DNA of 33,046 nt, from assembly GCA_051657165.1 (NCBI GenBank), contig JBOFKD010000167.1:1-33046 (forward strand). The letters run 5' to 3'. Origin of the DNA: UBA7332 sp051657165 (GTDB lineage: Bacteria > Bacteroidota > Bacteroidia > Bacteroidales > UBA7332). The notes beneath the pieces were generated by a model. It was not told the origin of the DNA. It worked only from the letters and a program-made list of their open reading frames with translations, and did not search any database. The translations under genes were made by a program, and so were the position numbers. Shown here piece by piece: positions 8,743 to 17,641 of this stretch. Numbering within the stretch: position 1 is the stretch's first letter; the number at the start of each line of letters is the position of its first letter.

Positions 8743-10413
8743 TTATTTCTGAACTCTCAATTTTGCCTGTCTAAGTGCAATATCATAAGCTTCCTGATAT
8801 GCTGATATAAAGTGTTTCCAGTCCGCAAGTTTAGCATCCATCATTGCCTGTGCTCTGATTGTTTGCTGCTCATGCTCTGTCAGCTGACAATATCTTGCCA
8901 GCATTTCGGATATTGATTCTGAAACTTCTATCTGGTTTGTATCTGTCCGGTGTATAACATTTACTCCTGAATCCAGAGTATTTGTATACATTACATCCAT
9001 TGCCCATCGCCCAAACCCTGCAACATCTGTTGTTATTGTTGGCACTCCAAAAGCTATACTTTCCAGGGGAGTATAACCCCATGGTTCATAGTATGAAGGA
9101 AAAACAGAAACATCAAGTCCAATAAGCAATTCATAATATTCTTTATTGAATATCCCATCATTACCATCCAGATAAACAGGCACGAAAATAAGAGTGACTG
9201 ATTCATCCGCCGAGTTTCCGAAATTAAGCCATTTTACTTGATTTAGAACAGAATCAGAATCCATATTGTTCACCTCGTGAGTAATATAGGGATTATCCAA
9301 AGCTACAGGATTTGGCTTTTTACTTTCTAATTGTTTAAGCAGATCTTTTCGCGGACATTTCACATCTGAAGGAACCATTACAAAGCCTATCAAATGCTTT
9401 CCTTTCATATCTTCCCGCTGATTCAGACGATTCAGGGCATCGACATATAAATCTATACCCTTATTCTTATATTCATAACGACCTGAAGTACCAACAAGAA
9501 TTGTTTGTGCGTCATTATACTTAATACCGGTAAGAGATCCGGCTACATGAATAAGTAGTTCCCGTGCCGTTTTTCGTGAAGAGTTATACTTAGTACCTTT
9601 CGGGACAAAGGTAGGTTCAAAACCATTAGGGGTTACAACATCAGGCGTCTTATCCAGCAATTCGGCACACTCAAGAGCTGTAATTTTACTTACAGTGGTA
9701 AAGCAGTCTGCTGCATGAGCCGTACATTTCTCCAGAGAATGTTTTGAAACCATGTTTAGTTCGACAGCCATCTGATCACCGTTATATTCACGAATCGGAT
9801 CATAAAGTGGCTTGTTGTTTCCACAGATAGAACGGCCTATAGAAGTAGCATGAGTAGTAAAAATCGTACCGACACCCGGTTGTTTTAGCTTAGTTAGCAA
9901 CAACCCCATACCCGTAGTCCACTCATTGAAGTGTGCTACAATATGCGGGTTTGTAAGATTAAAGGCATTATTACGTATCAGACTGTCAATAACCATGGCT
10001 GTTGCATAAGAGAACACACATGCTTCATCATAGTCTCCATAAGCAGCATGAGACTGAACCCCGTATTTATCCCACATTAATCCGTAAAGTTCATTTTTCT
10101 TTTCATAGAACTTATCAAATTTAACCAGGATAGCAATAGGTTTTCCGGGAACATTCCATCTGCCAACTTTCACTTCCAGCCCCTCTTTAAGGGCTTGCAT
10201 TTTCCACGTTTTCAAAAGGCTTTTCACTTCCGTAAAAAGCGGATTATCTGAACGATCCTCAAAATCGGGACCGATAAAAACAACTGAATCCTTAAACAAC
10301 TCCTGCAATGTTTTTGCACGAGTCGAAAGAACGGTATAGATTCCCCCGATTTTATTACAAACTTCCCAACTTACCTCAAAGATTAAATTGGGAGATTTTA
10401 ATTCAGAATTCAT
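8743..10413 (-). CDS. Glycogen synthase, GT3 (animal/fungal-like) family
   Basis: The enzyme builds alpha-1,4-glucan from nucleotide-activated glucose. N-terminal SWEVCNKIGGIYTV is the GT3 donor-site signature (most bacteria instead use GT5 GlgA). FNEWTTG (about 163-169) and the C-terminal SYYEPWGYTPLES with the two family glutamates (E443 and E451 from the chosen start), then GVPTITTDVAGFG, complete the fold. The open frame extends 29 codons further upstream (to 10500), but that stretch is poor in conserved sequence. The ATG at 10413 is preceded by GGAGG at 6-nt spacing, an unusually clear ribosome site for this phylum, so I choose it (556 aa). Family regulation by phosphorylation in eukaryotes is not implied here. 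Confidence 0.92.
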   Translation of the reverse strand: MNSELKSPNLIFEVSWEVCNKIGGIYTVLSTRAKTLQELFKDSVVFIGPDFEDRSDNPLFTEVKSLLKTWKMQALKEGLEVKVGRWNVPGKPIAILVKFDKFYEKKNELYGLMWDKYGVQSHAAYGDYDEACVFSYATAMVIDSLIRNNAFNLTNPHIVAHFNEWTTGMGLLLTKLKQPGVGTIFTTHATSIGRSICGNNKPLYDPIREYNGDQMAVELNMVSKHSLEKCTAHAADCFTTVSKITALECAELLDKTPDVVTPNGFEPTFVPKGTKYNSSRKTARELLIHVAGSLTGIKYNDAQTILVGTSGRYEYKNKGIDLYVDALNRLNQREDMKGKHLIGFVMVPSDVKCPRKDLLKQLESKKPNPVALDNPYITHEVNNMDSDSVLNQVKWLNFGNSADESVTLIFVPVYLDGNDGIFNKEYYELLIGLDVSVFPSYYEPWGYTPLESIAFGVPTITTDVAGFGRWAMDVMYTNTLDSGVNVIHRTDTNQIEVSESISEMLARYCQLTEHEQQTIRAQAMMDAKLADWKHFISAYQEAYDIALRQAKLRVQK

Positions 10414-10536
10414 AGTATCCTCCGTTTTATAAAGTTTATACCGTGCAAATATGCATAATTTATTATGAAGATTTACACTTTTGCATACAAGAATAAACAA
10501 ACAAAAGGATACTATGTTGTAATTAAAGAGTATATT

Positions 10537-10722
10537 CTAATATCTTTTTGTATTACTATTTGCTTTCTTTCCTGAAGTTTTCCGTAAAGATTTAGCTTTA
10601 GGATTCGTTTTTGTCTGAGATTGTTGCCGGCGTGCCGACTCAATAAATTCCGGATTCTGACGAGCATCCTCAAAAGTAATACCTTTGCGTTTCGCTTCTC
10701 TTATCTCTTGTTTCGTAGCCAT
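10537..10722 (-). CDS. Small basic protein of unknown function
   Basis: The 61-aa, very lysine/arginine-rich frame starts MATKQEIREAKRKGITFEDA. Residues 5-30 look like an amphipathic helix with a short motif (FEDARQNPEF), followed by a disordered, basic Gln/Asn/Lys tail. It lies just upstream of glycogen synthase on the same strand (about 120 nt). I do not recognise the family. The non-random N-terminal half and isolated position favour a real gene, possibly nucleic-acid binding (inference). Confidence 0.55.
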   Translation of the reverse strand: MATKQEIREAKRKGITFEDARQNPEFIESARRQQSQTKTNPKAKSLRKTSGKKANSNTKRY

Positions 10723-10846
10723 ATATATTTTTTTTGTAAAGATATAAATAGCCTGTCACAATTCACGATTATCGGAAAGAAGAAAGAATATTACTCTAAA
10801 AATTTGAATTAATAACAAATTTTATTCATTTACGAAGTGAATCAAT

Positions 10847-10854
10847 TACCTTTG
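10847..10854 (+). promoter_or_regulatory. Likely -7 element of the hydrogenase gene
   Basis: TACCTTTG fits TAnnTTTG, with T-rich sequence (TTTA at 10821) in the -33 region at slightly long spacing. It would give a leader of about 65 nt. Confidence 0.45.
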
Positions 10855-10926
10855 TAAGGTTTTATAATAACATTATTTCTTTTCTCAATAATACCGAGAA
10901 AGTAAAACATTATATACAAAGCTTTT

Positions 10927-12864
10927 ATGGAAAACAAAAGGCAGACCATTATTCAAAGTTCTTTCGGTTCAGTTTTCTCTACTTTCGGAGAAAATGAGAT
11001 TAGTGAACTGATGAGTGACAATAAAAGAAAAATTGCCATATCCGGACGAATAAACAATCCGGGCATCTATGAAATACCAGAAGGTGCTACCTGCTCTGAT
11101 ATTATTGAGCTTGCGGGAGGTATCACGAATAACCGGCCGCTTAAAGCTGCTCAGTTTGGAATTCCTTTCGGTGGCTTTGTGATCCCCTCCGAAAAAAACG
11201 ATCCGCTTGACCTGAATAAATTCTTTCCGGATCAGGTCCGGAATCTTATTATTCTTTCCGATGAGGACTGTATGGTACAGTTTACTAAGTTTTACATTGA
11301 ATTTATTCTTGGTAAATTACGTTCGGGTGAGTTCTTCGGATTTGAAAAAGTTCAGTACGAACTGGAACGTATGTGGCGTATACTTGACCGAATCGCTAAA
11401 CGAAAAGCTACAAACCGGGATATATATCTTCTGCGTTACCTGGGAGAACAGGTAAAATCTACATTAAACCAGGCTCACAACATGATTCTTGAAGTCATTG
11501 AAAACTTCTACGATGAACTTGAAGAACATATTGAAGATCACATCTGCCATACAGGCCAGTGTCCTCACCTGGTTAAACTTCGTGTTACAGAAGCTTGTAT
11601 TGGCTGCGGAGCATGTAAACGCGCCTGTCCGGTTGATTGTATTGACGGAGAACGCAAACAACGCCATTTTATTCACACAGACAGATGTACTCATTGCGGT
11701 CAATGCATTCAGGCTTGTCCTGTAAATGCGATCCACGCAGGTGATAATACTGTTAAGTTCCTTCGCGATCTGGCTACTCCTAATAAGACTACGATTGTCC
11801 AGGTTGCACCAGCTATTCGTGTAACTATTGGCGAAGCATTCGGTTTCGAGCCAGGAACCAATGTAGAGAAAAAACTCGTAGCAGCACTTCGCATGATTGG
11901 TGTGGATTATGTATTTGACACTTCATGGGCAGCCGACCTTACCATTATGGAGGAAGCTACTGAATTCAAAGAAAGACTTGAAAAATATCTGAAAGGCGAT
12001 GATGATGTTAAGCTTCCGATTCTGACATCCTGTTGTCCGGCCTGGGTAAAATACATCGAACAGTATTTCCCTGAGATGCTACATGCTCCTTCGTCAGTCA
12101 AGTCGCCTATGTCTATCTTTTCATCAATAGCGAAAGATATCTGGGCTAAAGAAAAAGGCATACGCAGAGAGTTTATTACAAATATCGCCATCATGCCATG
12201 TATTGCAAAGAAATATGAAGCATCCCGCGTCGAATTTTCCCGTGGCGATAATTTTGATACTGACTACGTAATCACAACACGCGAGCTGATTAAAATCCTT
12301 AAAGAATCAGGTATTGATCTGGCTACTGTCCGCGAAGAAGAATTTGACAATCCTTTCGGTGAATACTCTGGAGCCGGGGTTATTTTTGGACGTACGGGTG
12401 GTGTGATCGAAGCAGCAATACGAACAACTGTTGAATGGATGACAAACGACAAACTCGAACAGATTGAATTCAATCAACTTCGAGGCTGGGACGGATTCAG
12501 GGTTTGTGAAGTTCCAATGGGCAATGAGACTCTCCGCATTGGTATTGCACACGGATTGAATGAAGCCGGAAAAATGTTAGAAAAGATACGTTCCGGCGAA
12601 GAATTTTTTCATGCTATTGAGATCATGGCATGCCAGGGAGGCTGTATTGGTGGTGGCGGACAACCGAAGACCAAGAAAAGGCAAGAAGCTCTTGAGCAAC
12701 GGGCAGCCGGATTGAACAACATTGACAGCATGCTAAAAATTCGCCGTTCACACGAAAATCCGTATGTTTTACGCATGTATGAAAAATATCTGGATCATCC
12801 GGGTAGTCGTAAAGCACACGAGTTACTACATACTAAATTTTATCCGAAAGTAAAATACTTTTGA
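10927..12864 (+). CDS. hydA: [FeFe]-hydrogenase with N-terminal SLBB and decayed NuoF/HydB-like module
   Basis: The 645-aa enzyme couples ferredoxin-type electrons to H2 evolution or uptake. Order of domains: SLBB (about 35-85, ISGRINNPGIYEIPEG), a NuoF/HydB C-terminal-like helical region (115-215), two 4Fe-4S ferredoxin motifs (C224/227/230/234 and C254/257/260/264), then the H-cluster domain with all three signatures: TSCCP (C369 probable proton relay, C370 ligand), MPC (C425) and ACQGGC (C569, C573). The C-terminus has the small-subunit-like ENPYVLRMYEKYLDHP and LLHTKF. In the HydB-like region the N-terminal Cys is kept (C115) but the CxxCxxC of that cluster reads SGEFFGF. No hydE/F/G maturases or HydB/C partners are in the window. 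Whether it is soluble and ferredoxin-linked is inference. Confidence 0.93.
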   Translation: MENKRQTIIQSSFGSVFSTFGENEISELMSDNKRKIAISGRINNPGIYEIPEGATCSDIIELAGGITNNRPLKAAQFGIPFGGFVIPSEKNDPLDLNKFFPDQVRNLIILSDEDCMVQFTKFYIEFILGKLRSGEFFGFEKVQYELERMWRILDRIAKRKATNRDIYLLRYLGEQVKSTLNQAHNMILEVIENFYDELEEHIEDHICHTGQCPHLVKLRVTEACIGCGACKRACPVDCIDGERKQRHFIHTDRCTHCGQCIQACPVNAIHAGDNTVKFLRDLATPNKTTIVQVAPAIRVTIGEAFGFEPGTNVEKKLVAALRMIGVDYVFDTSWAADLTIMEEATEFKERLEKYLKGDDDVKLPILTSCCPAWVKYIEQYFPEMLHAPSSVKSPMSIFSSIAKDIWAKEKGIRREFITNIAIMPCIAKKYEASRVEFSRGDNFDTDYVITTRELIKILKESGIDLATVREEEFDNPFGEYSGAGVIFGRTGGVIEAAIRTTVEWMTNDKLEQIEFNQLRGWDGFRVCEVPMGNETLRIGIAHGLNEAGKMLEKIRSGEEFFHAIEIMACQGGCIGGGGQPKTKKRQEALEQRAAGLNNIDSMLKIRRSHENPYVLRMYEKYLDHPGSRKAHELLHTKFYPKVKYF

Positions 12865-12875
12865 TAAACAGAAAT

Positions 12876-12918
12876 AAAAAGGATCGGACATATAATTGTC
12901 CGATCCTTTTTTTATTAT
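12876..12918 (+). terminator. Terminator between hydrogenase and convergent lipoprotein gene
   Basis: Arms AAAAAGGATCGGACA (12876-12890) and TGTCCGATCCTTTTT (12897-12911) enclose a 6-nt loop, with T runs on both strands, so it can stop both convergent genes. Confidence 0.9.
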
Positions 12919-12956
12919 ACTTAATCTCAGCTTTTAGATAATCAGCCGGGATAATT

Positions 12957-13382
12957 TTATTCCATCATTTTATCAATATCAAGTCCATTTTCTTTCATTG
13001 ACTCTTTTACAGCCTCAAAAAAGCCTTCGCCCTGATCTTTTAATTCCTTCAAACCCTGCTTCGCTTTCTGAAAACCAGTTTTAGCTCGCAGCATCAGATA
13101 TCGTCCTTCGAGTTTCCCAATTGCTTTTCTTTCTTCAGGAGATAATAATCCATCATATTCCGGTGAATTTTGCTCTACGAATTTACGAAATTGCTTATCT
13201 GCTTTCTCCCAATCTGCATCGGTATATTCTTTCGCATCTTCTGTTACGTCATCAACGAATGCCGTAAACTGATCAATATACTGCTCCTTAGTAGGTTTTC
13301 CTATACAGGCACTTATCAGCAATACCATTAAAAGAAAAGAGGCTATAACGGATAAATTCATTGTTTTACGTAGTTTCATCAT
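12957..13382 (-). CDS. Small helical lipoprotein (DUF6565-like)
   Basis: The 141-aa protein has a lipoprotein signal ending in LLISAC (C26), so it is probably membrane-anchored in the periplasm or at the outer membrane. The mature part is charged and helical (residues 30-138, rich in E, K, D), with an aromatic pattern such as QFTAFVDDV and WEKADKQFRKFVE. I think it belongs to the Bacteroidales DUF6565 group, but that name is from memory and not checked. A TATTTTTG element (13426-13419, minus) is a possible promoter. Function unknown. Confidence 0.75.
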   Translation of the reverse strand: MMKLRKTMNLSVIASFLLMVLLISACIGKPTKEQYIDQFTAFVDDVTEDAKEYTDADWEKADKQFRKFVEQNSPEYDGLLSPEERKAIGKLEGRYLMLRAKTGFQKAKQGLKELKDQGEGFFEAVKESMKENGLDIDKMME

Positions 13383-13502
13383 CTCAGTTTTAGTTTAGTT
13401 TATACAATCTGTTTCAGACAAAAATAAAACATGAAGCACATATAATACCTATAATGACAATTATTTATTTTATTTCAGCTCCCTATACACAGAAAAGAAT
13501 TG

Positions 13503-14584
13503 CTATTTCACAAAATGAATATACTGAGGCATAATCCCCGCACGAAAAGTTCGTATTTTACTTCCGTCAGGTGTAAGCTCGTGCAAATTAGAGCGAGTCA
13601 GATTTGAAAACTCCACATCACATATAAATAGGTTACCCTCCGGAGAAACAGCCATATTATATAGATTTTTCACACGACTGGTCAGATCAACAGTTAGAAT
13701 CTCCGGTACAGCCTCTGCCAGTACCGACATAGTTGCAATACCAATTTTTTTGTCTAATGATGCCGTAAAATAAAGAGTTCGCTTATCCGGCGATATATCC
13801 AGACGACCATCCCACTCTCCTACTTGTAAAGTCTTTATCGGCAATTCCCGGATAACATTTTCAGATATTGGATCAATACAATATAAGCAATCCTTATTCA
13901 GCATCCAGATATTCCCGTTGAAATCCTCTACCAGTTTAGCATCTCCAGCTACACTCAGATCTTCACCTTTGCTATTTTTAATAGTACGCATAGAACTTTC
14001 CTTCATATCTCCTAATGAAAGCACCCTCAGAGAGCTTCCTGAAAGAAACAACTTACCATTCAGACACAACATTTGATTTGCCGAACCACTTTCAATCGTA
14101 CGTCTAACTACCTTTCTTTGTGCAGAATGATTTATATCCAAAATCATCAGCTTACCATTACCATTAAAGTTTTTATCACTTACTGCAATAGAGTCCCCAC
14201 CCAGATACAAATATAGCCAGGCACTGTCCCATCCGGACAAATCATTGTTTCCAGCGAACGAAAATGATCATCCATAGCCTCCAGTTTATGAGAGTTATTA
14301 AGCGCCACATATACTATATTATTAATAACAGCTATTGATTGAGCTATATCACCCAACGGTCTGTTATTAACCATACTAAATATATTATTCGTAATTGTAT
14401 TATCTTTTGACACACCAGAAAGAGATGCTGTCGGATTTCCAAACTGACCTTCATTCGCTACCAGCAAACGCATATCTTTCAATGATTGACCAATAGATCC
14501 GGGTGATTCATTTTTTGTACATGACATAAAAATTGCAGATGAACAAATAAGAGCACAAAAGCCATGTGTGTATTTCTTTTTCAT
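13503..14584 (-). pseudogene. Frameshifted YncE-like beta-propeller lipoprotein (DUF5074-like)
   Basis: Two overlapping minus-strand frames together make one normal-length protein of about 360 aa. The first (14584-14180) has a lipoprotein signal (IFMSC, C22) and the typical opening LLVANEGQFG, then LGDIAQSIAVINNIVYVALNNSHKLEAMDDHFRSLE (two adjacent blades, quoted by parts: LGDIAQS, VYVALNNS, KLEAMD). The second (ending at 13503) continues with LYLGGDSIAVSD and further blades (GRLDISPDKRTLYFT, AVSPEGNLFICDV). A single missing base near 14241-14252, for example one A of GAAAAC now reading GAAAC, would join them. Relatives are surface-exposed YVTN-type propeller lipoproteins often linked to TonB-dependent uptake. 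Alternatives: sequencing error or a recent mutation. The rest of the frame is intact, so any loss would be recent. Confidence 0.75.
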
Positions 14585-14791
14585 AGATTGAATAAATTGA
14601 TTTTCTGTTATAGTTTTCCAAATCGGGCACTAAGATAGCTTAATTATAAAAAACAATACTTTAAGTGACAGAAAGAATTTAATCTTGAATTTTCCGGAAT
14701 AAATTCAGAGACTATTTTTCAAGTTTATAGAAAAGTTCAGAACGGCTTCTATCACTGATCCGCTACCAGGAATCTGAACATTACTATTCAA

Positions 14792-14828
14792 ACAAAAAAA
14801 GAGGCTGCCTGAAACAGACAACCTCTTT
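14792..14828 (-). terminator. Terminator of rplS
   Basis: Arms AAAGAGG (14798-14804) and CCTCTTT (14822-14828), extended by wobble and Watson-Crick pairs toward the loop, are followed on the minus strand by seven T residues. Confidence 0.8.
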
Positions 14829-14850
14829 ATTTTTTTTCTCAAGAAACAGA

Positions 14851-15204
14851 TTAGATTTTTTGTCTTCTCTCTTTGATTCTTGCTTTTTTACCAGTAAGTG
14901 CACGTAGGTAGTACAATTTAGCACGACGTACTTTACCGTATTTGTTAACTGTGATGTTCTCAATGAATGGAGAATCGATTGGGAAGATACGCTCTACACC
15001 AACGTTACCAGACATTTTACGTACAGTAAAACGTTTTTTTCCACCGTGTCCTACGATTTTGATAACGTCACCACGGTAATCCTGGATACGCTCTTTGTTA
15101 CCCTCTTTAATTCTATAAGATACAGTCACAGTGTCACCACTTCTGAATGAAGGATGCGCTTTTCCAGAAGCAAAAGCTTCTTCAGCAATTTTAATAAAAT
15201 CCAT
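14851..15204 (-). CDS. rplS: 50S ribosomal protein L19
   Basis: The 117-aa, basic protein matches L19 over its full length: F.SGDTV.V.YRI.EG.KERIQDYRG at 20-45, a GVERIFPIDSP segment (69-79) and the C-terminal KYGKVRRAKLYYLR...GKKARIKE. It sits at the 30S-50S interface of the ribosome. It is monocistronic here, rather than at the end of an rpsP-rimM-trmD operon. A strong promoter (TTTG-N19-TATCTTTG) and a terminator bracket it. Confidence 0.98.
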   Translation of the reverse strand: MDFIKIAEEAFASGKAHPSFRSGDTVTVSYRIKEGNKERIQDYRGDVIKIVGHGGKKRFTVRKMSGNVGVERIFPIDSPFIENITVNKYGKVRRAKLYYLRALTGKKARIKERRQKI

Positions 15205-15234
15205 TTCTATGTATTTTTTAGAAAGTTATTATTA

Positions 15235-15316
15235 CGCAATTTAATAAGCCCCTATAAGTCCTAACAGAGATTGCGAAAATCGATGCAAAGATAGATTTTT
15301 TTATCGGGATATCAAA
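15235..15316 (-). promoter_or_regulatory. rplS promoter and short leader
   Basis: On the minus strand TTTG (15316-15313), exactly 19 nt, then TATCTTTG (15293-15286) give a textbook Bacteroidota promoter. The leader of about 75 nt contains a CGCAAT / ATTGCG inverted pair (15235-15240 and 15270-15275) that could close a stem. A leader-based autoregulation is possible but not shown. Confidence 0.7.
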
Positions 15317-15334
15317 TATTTCATCCGTTTTTGT

Positions 15335-15595
15335 TCACTCGGGGTTTATTACCTGTATTTTTGCTTTTGCCGAATCTGCACTAACACTCATAGTGCTTCC
15401 GTTTTTTGTAGTAAAATACACATAACTTCCCATATCATAAAAACGATAAACTTTGTATCCGTCTTTTTCAAATAGATAAGCCACATCATAAGTTCCGTTG
15501 TTTGGAGCTTTCGTTACAGATAGAGGCGTTGAATAACACGACACCAGTAACAATACTAATGTTGCAAGACACGTAAATCGTAAAAGTGTTTTCAT
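15335..15595 (-). CDS. Small lipoprotein (DUF4884-like)
   Basis: The 86-aa frame has a lipoprotein signal (VLLLVSC, C20) and a compact mature domain with YDVAYLFEKDGYKVYRFYD and YVYFTTKNG. I recall this pattern from the Bacteroidales DUF4884 family; the name is unverified. Function unknown. The exonuclease gene is 36 nt upstream on the same strand, so the two may be co-transcribed. Confidence 0.75.
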   Translation of the reverse strand: MKTLLRFTCLATLVLLLVSCYSTPLSVTKAPNNGTYDVAYLFEKDGYKVYRFYDMGSYVYFTTKNGSTMSVSADSAKAKIQVINPE

Positions 15596-15631
15596 AAGAG
15601 ACAGTATTAAATTAAAAAAGTAAGCTCTGAG

Positions 15632-16126
15632 TTAAAAAACTTTCAATGCAATCTTCGCTGCCGCTATAGCATCAGCCAGCGCATGATGATGATTTTTCAA
15701 ATCATAACCACAATAAGCCGAAACCGTATTGAGCTTATGATTTGGCAATTCCGGATAAGCTCGTCTGGCAGCACGGCAGGTACAAAGAAATTTATACTCT
15801 TCCGGATACTCCATATTATAAAGTTCGAATACCGCTTTGAGGCAACCTTCGTCAAAAGGGCTATTATGTGCTACCAGAGGAAGACCATCTATTAAAGGAT
15901 GTATTTCAGACCAAACTTCAGGAAAATCCGGCGCATCAATTGTATCCTGAAAGGTCATTCCATGCACCTGTGTATTCCACTGCGAGTAAAAATTAGGTCT
16001 GGGACGTATCAGCCGGTAGACCTCTTCTCTAATCTGACCACCACGAACAATAACAATACCTACACTACAAACACTGCACCTTTTTGCATTCGCTGTTTCA
16101 AAATCTATTGCTACAAAATCTTTCAT
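15632..16126 (-). CDS. DEDDh 3'-5' exonuclease (DnaQ/epsilon-like)
   Basis: The 164-aa protein is one exonuclease domain. It carries Exo I (AIDFET, D8 and E10), Exo II (VAHNSPFDEG, D92) and Exo III-epsilon (HHHALADA, H147 and D152). That is a full DEDDh set, so it should remove nucleotides from 3' ends using two metal ions. It lacks the C-terminal tail by which E. coli epsilon binds the polymerase, so it is more likely a stand-alone nuclease for DNA repair or RNA processing than a proofreading subunit. Several cysteines (C17, C20, C115, C117) are present without an obvious zinc motif. Confidence 0.9.
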   Translation of the reverse strand: MKDFVAIDFETANAKRCSVCSVGIVIVRGGQIREEVYRLIRPRPNFYSQWNTQVHGMTFQDTIDAPDFPEVWSEIHPLIDGLPLVAHNSPFDEGCLKAVFELYNMEYPEEYKFLCTCRAARRAYPELPNHKLNTVSAYCGYDLKNHHHALADAIAAAKIALKVF

Positions 16127-16379
16127 TTATATGCTATATTAAAACTTATCAAAGCTACTCATAATAATCTGGATAATATACAAATTACGAATATTATCTG
16201 CTGTAAACAAAACTCTATTTATTGAGACTATCGTAACTTTCATACATCAGGCAGTTTTAAGCTTCTGCCATTTATTAAGGCCTTTGCCTGTATTCCTAAA
16301 ACCAGGATAACCTCATTCATAAAACCATTGAAATAATTAATTTGTTCTATCAAAATATAATTAATAACCTGTACTATTT

Positions 16380-17537
16380 ATGTATGCAAAAAAGCTACTA
16401 ACCGGATTACTTATCTCGTTCAGCATTCATTGTTTCAGCCAAACCAGCTATAACTATATTTTAGATCAGATCAGCAGCAACAATAAAGGACTGCAATACA
16501 TGAGACAATCTGCCGAGGCCGGAAAAACCAGCAATAAGCTGGTAAACAACCTTAAAAACCCATCGCTTACTTATCAGCACAAACATGCTGATGATCAACT
16601 CTCTGTATCGCAATCTTTTGATTTCCCCACAGCTTATTATTATCGTTCACAGGTAAACAAGCTAAAAGGAAAACAACTGGATGCTCTATTTGAGAACTAC
16701 AGACAAGATCTTCTCCTTACAGCCAAGCTTACATGCCTGAAAATAATATTTCTCAATCAACAAAATGAAGTACTTCATACACGACTACAAAACTCATTAG
16801 ATCTGGCTGCACTCTATCAGGTGAGAGTCAATGAGGGAAAAAGCAACCCGCTGGATAAAAATAAAATTGATCTCGAACAGATTAATACAGAAGCTAATCT
16901 TAAAACAAACGAAGCTGCTTTATTTGCTGCCCGTTCTGAGTTACAAGCTTTAAACGGAGGCATTCCTCTTGAATTTGATTTTCTGGCATATCCCGATACA
17001 AGCATTGGCATTGATACCACTCATTTGAAAGAGCGGTACATCCAGTCGGATTATGAATATATCGCTCAGAATATCGGAAATCAAATAGCGGACAAGCAAA
17101 TAACAGTTGCCCGCACTAATAATCTTCCGGGCATTGAACTTGAATATAAACAGAATATTATAAACGATCATAAACCCGGATACAATATTGGTATTTCTGT
17201 TCCTGTATTTGCTAACAGAAATAAGTTGAAACTGGCAAAGCAAAATCAGATTGCATCTGAATTACAACAAGAGGCTTTAGCCCGGAATCTGGATTCAGAA
17301 TATGATCAGCTGATAGCTCAATACAAAGGATTATGCGAATCTCTGCTACAATTCAGAAAACTCTTTAAAACACAGAACAATCTGGATATAATCAACAAGT
17401 ATATCCATTCAGAAAACATTACTATGATTGACTATTTCGTCGAATTAAACAGCTATTATGCTTCTCTGCAAACTCTGCTGGAACTTGAAAATCAGTATCA
17501 GATTATTATATCGAAACTTGAAAAATATAAACTTTGA
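16380..17537 (+). CDS. TolC-family outer-membrane efflux protein, orphan
   Basis: The 385-aa protein has a signal peptide (ending near CFSQ, about residue 21) and the helical repeat pattern of outer-membrane factors: long coiled-coil stretches (about 60-190 and 270-385), with VSQSFDFPTAYYYRSQ and VNEGKSNPLDKNKIDLEQ as family-like segments. It resembles CusC/CzcC-type members. No RND pump or membrane-fusion gene is adjacent, so it either serves pumps encoded elsewhere or remains from a lost operon. It is somewhat shorter than usual (about 410-480 aa). It is transcribed toward ric but separated from it by a hairpin operator and a promoter. Confidence 0.85.
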   Translation: MYAKKLLTGLLISFSIHCFSQTSYNYILDQISSNNKGLQYMRQSAEAGKTSNKLVNNLKNPSLTYQHKHADDQLSVSQSFDFPTAYYYRSQVNKLKGKQLDALFENYRQDLLLTAKLTCLKIIFLNQQNEVLHTRLQNSLDLAALYQVRVNEGKSNPLDKNKIDLEQINTEANLKTNEAALFAARSELQALNGGIPLEFDFLAYPDTSIGIDTTHLKERYIQSDYEYIAQNIGNQIADKQITVARTNNLPGIELEYKQNIINDHKPGYNIGISVPVFANRNKLKLAKQNQIASELQQEALARNLDSEYDQLIAQYKGLCESLLQFRKLFKTQNNLDIINKYIHSENITMIDYFVELNSYYASLQTLLELENQYQIIISKLEKYKL

Positions 17538-17545
17538 TCATAAAA

Positions 17546-17600
17546 TTAGCAGATTTGTAACTTAGGTTACAAATCTGCTAACACCGGACATATAACTTTG
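17546..17600 (+). promoter_or_regulatory. CRP/FNR-type operator and promoter of ric
   Basis: A perfect inverted repeat with 16-bp arms (17546-17561 and 17566-17581, 4-nt centre) contains TTGTAAC-TTAG-GTTACAA (17555-17572), the shape of a CRP/FNR-family site. GTAAC-N4-GTTAC resembles sites I recall for HcpR regulators of NO stress genes. There is no T run, so it is not an ordinary terminator. TAACTTTG (17593-17600) is the -7 element; the start would be near 17605, placing the operator centre (17563.5) at about -41.5, the class II activator position. No -33 TTTG is needed in that arrangement. Confidence 0.65.
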
Positions 17601-17641
17601 TCCATCATTATAATAATCTGATAATTTAAAAATACAATATT

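Noticed and set aside
10411..10516. Inverted repeat CATAGTATCC (10411-10420) / GGATACTATG (10507-10516) around the glycogen synthase 5' region.
   Set aside because: One arm is the ribosome site and start codon itself; a single 10-bp match in AT-rich DNA is weak and no other sign of regulation is seen.
17546..17581. Rho-independent terminator of the TolC-type gene.
   Set aside because: The stem is perfect but there is no T run on the plus strand, and its core fits a CRP/FNR operator placed correctly for the next promoter. A minor role in termination cannot be excluded.
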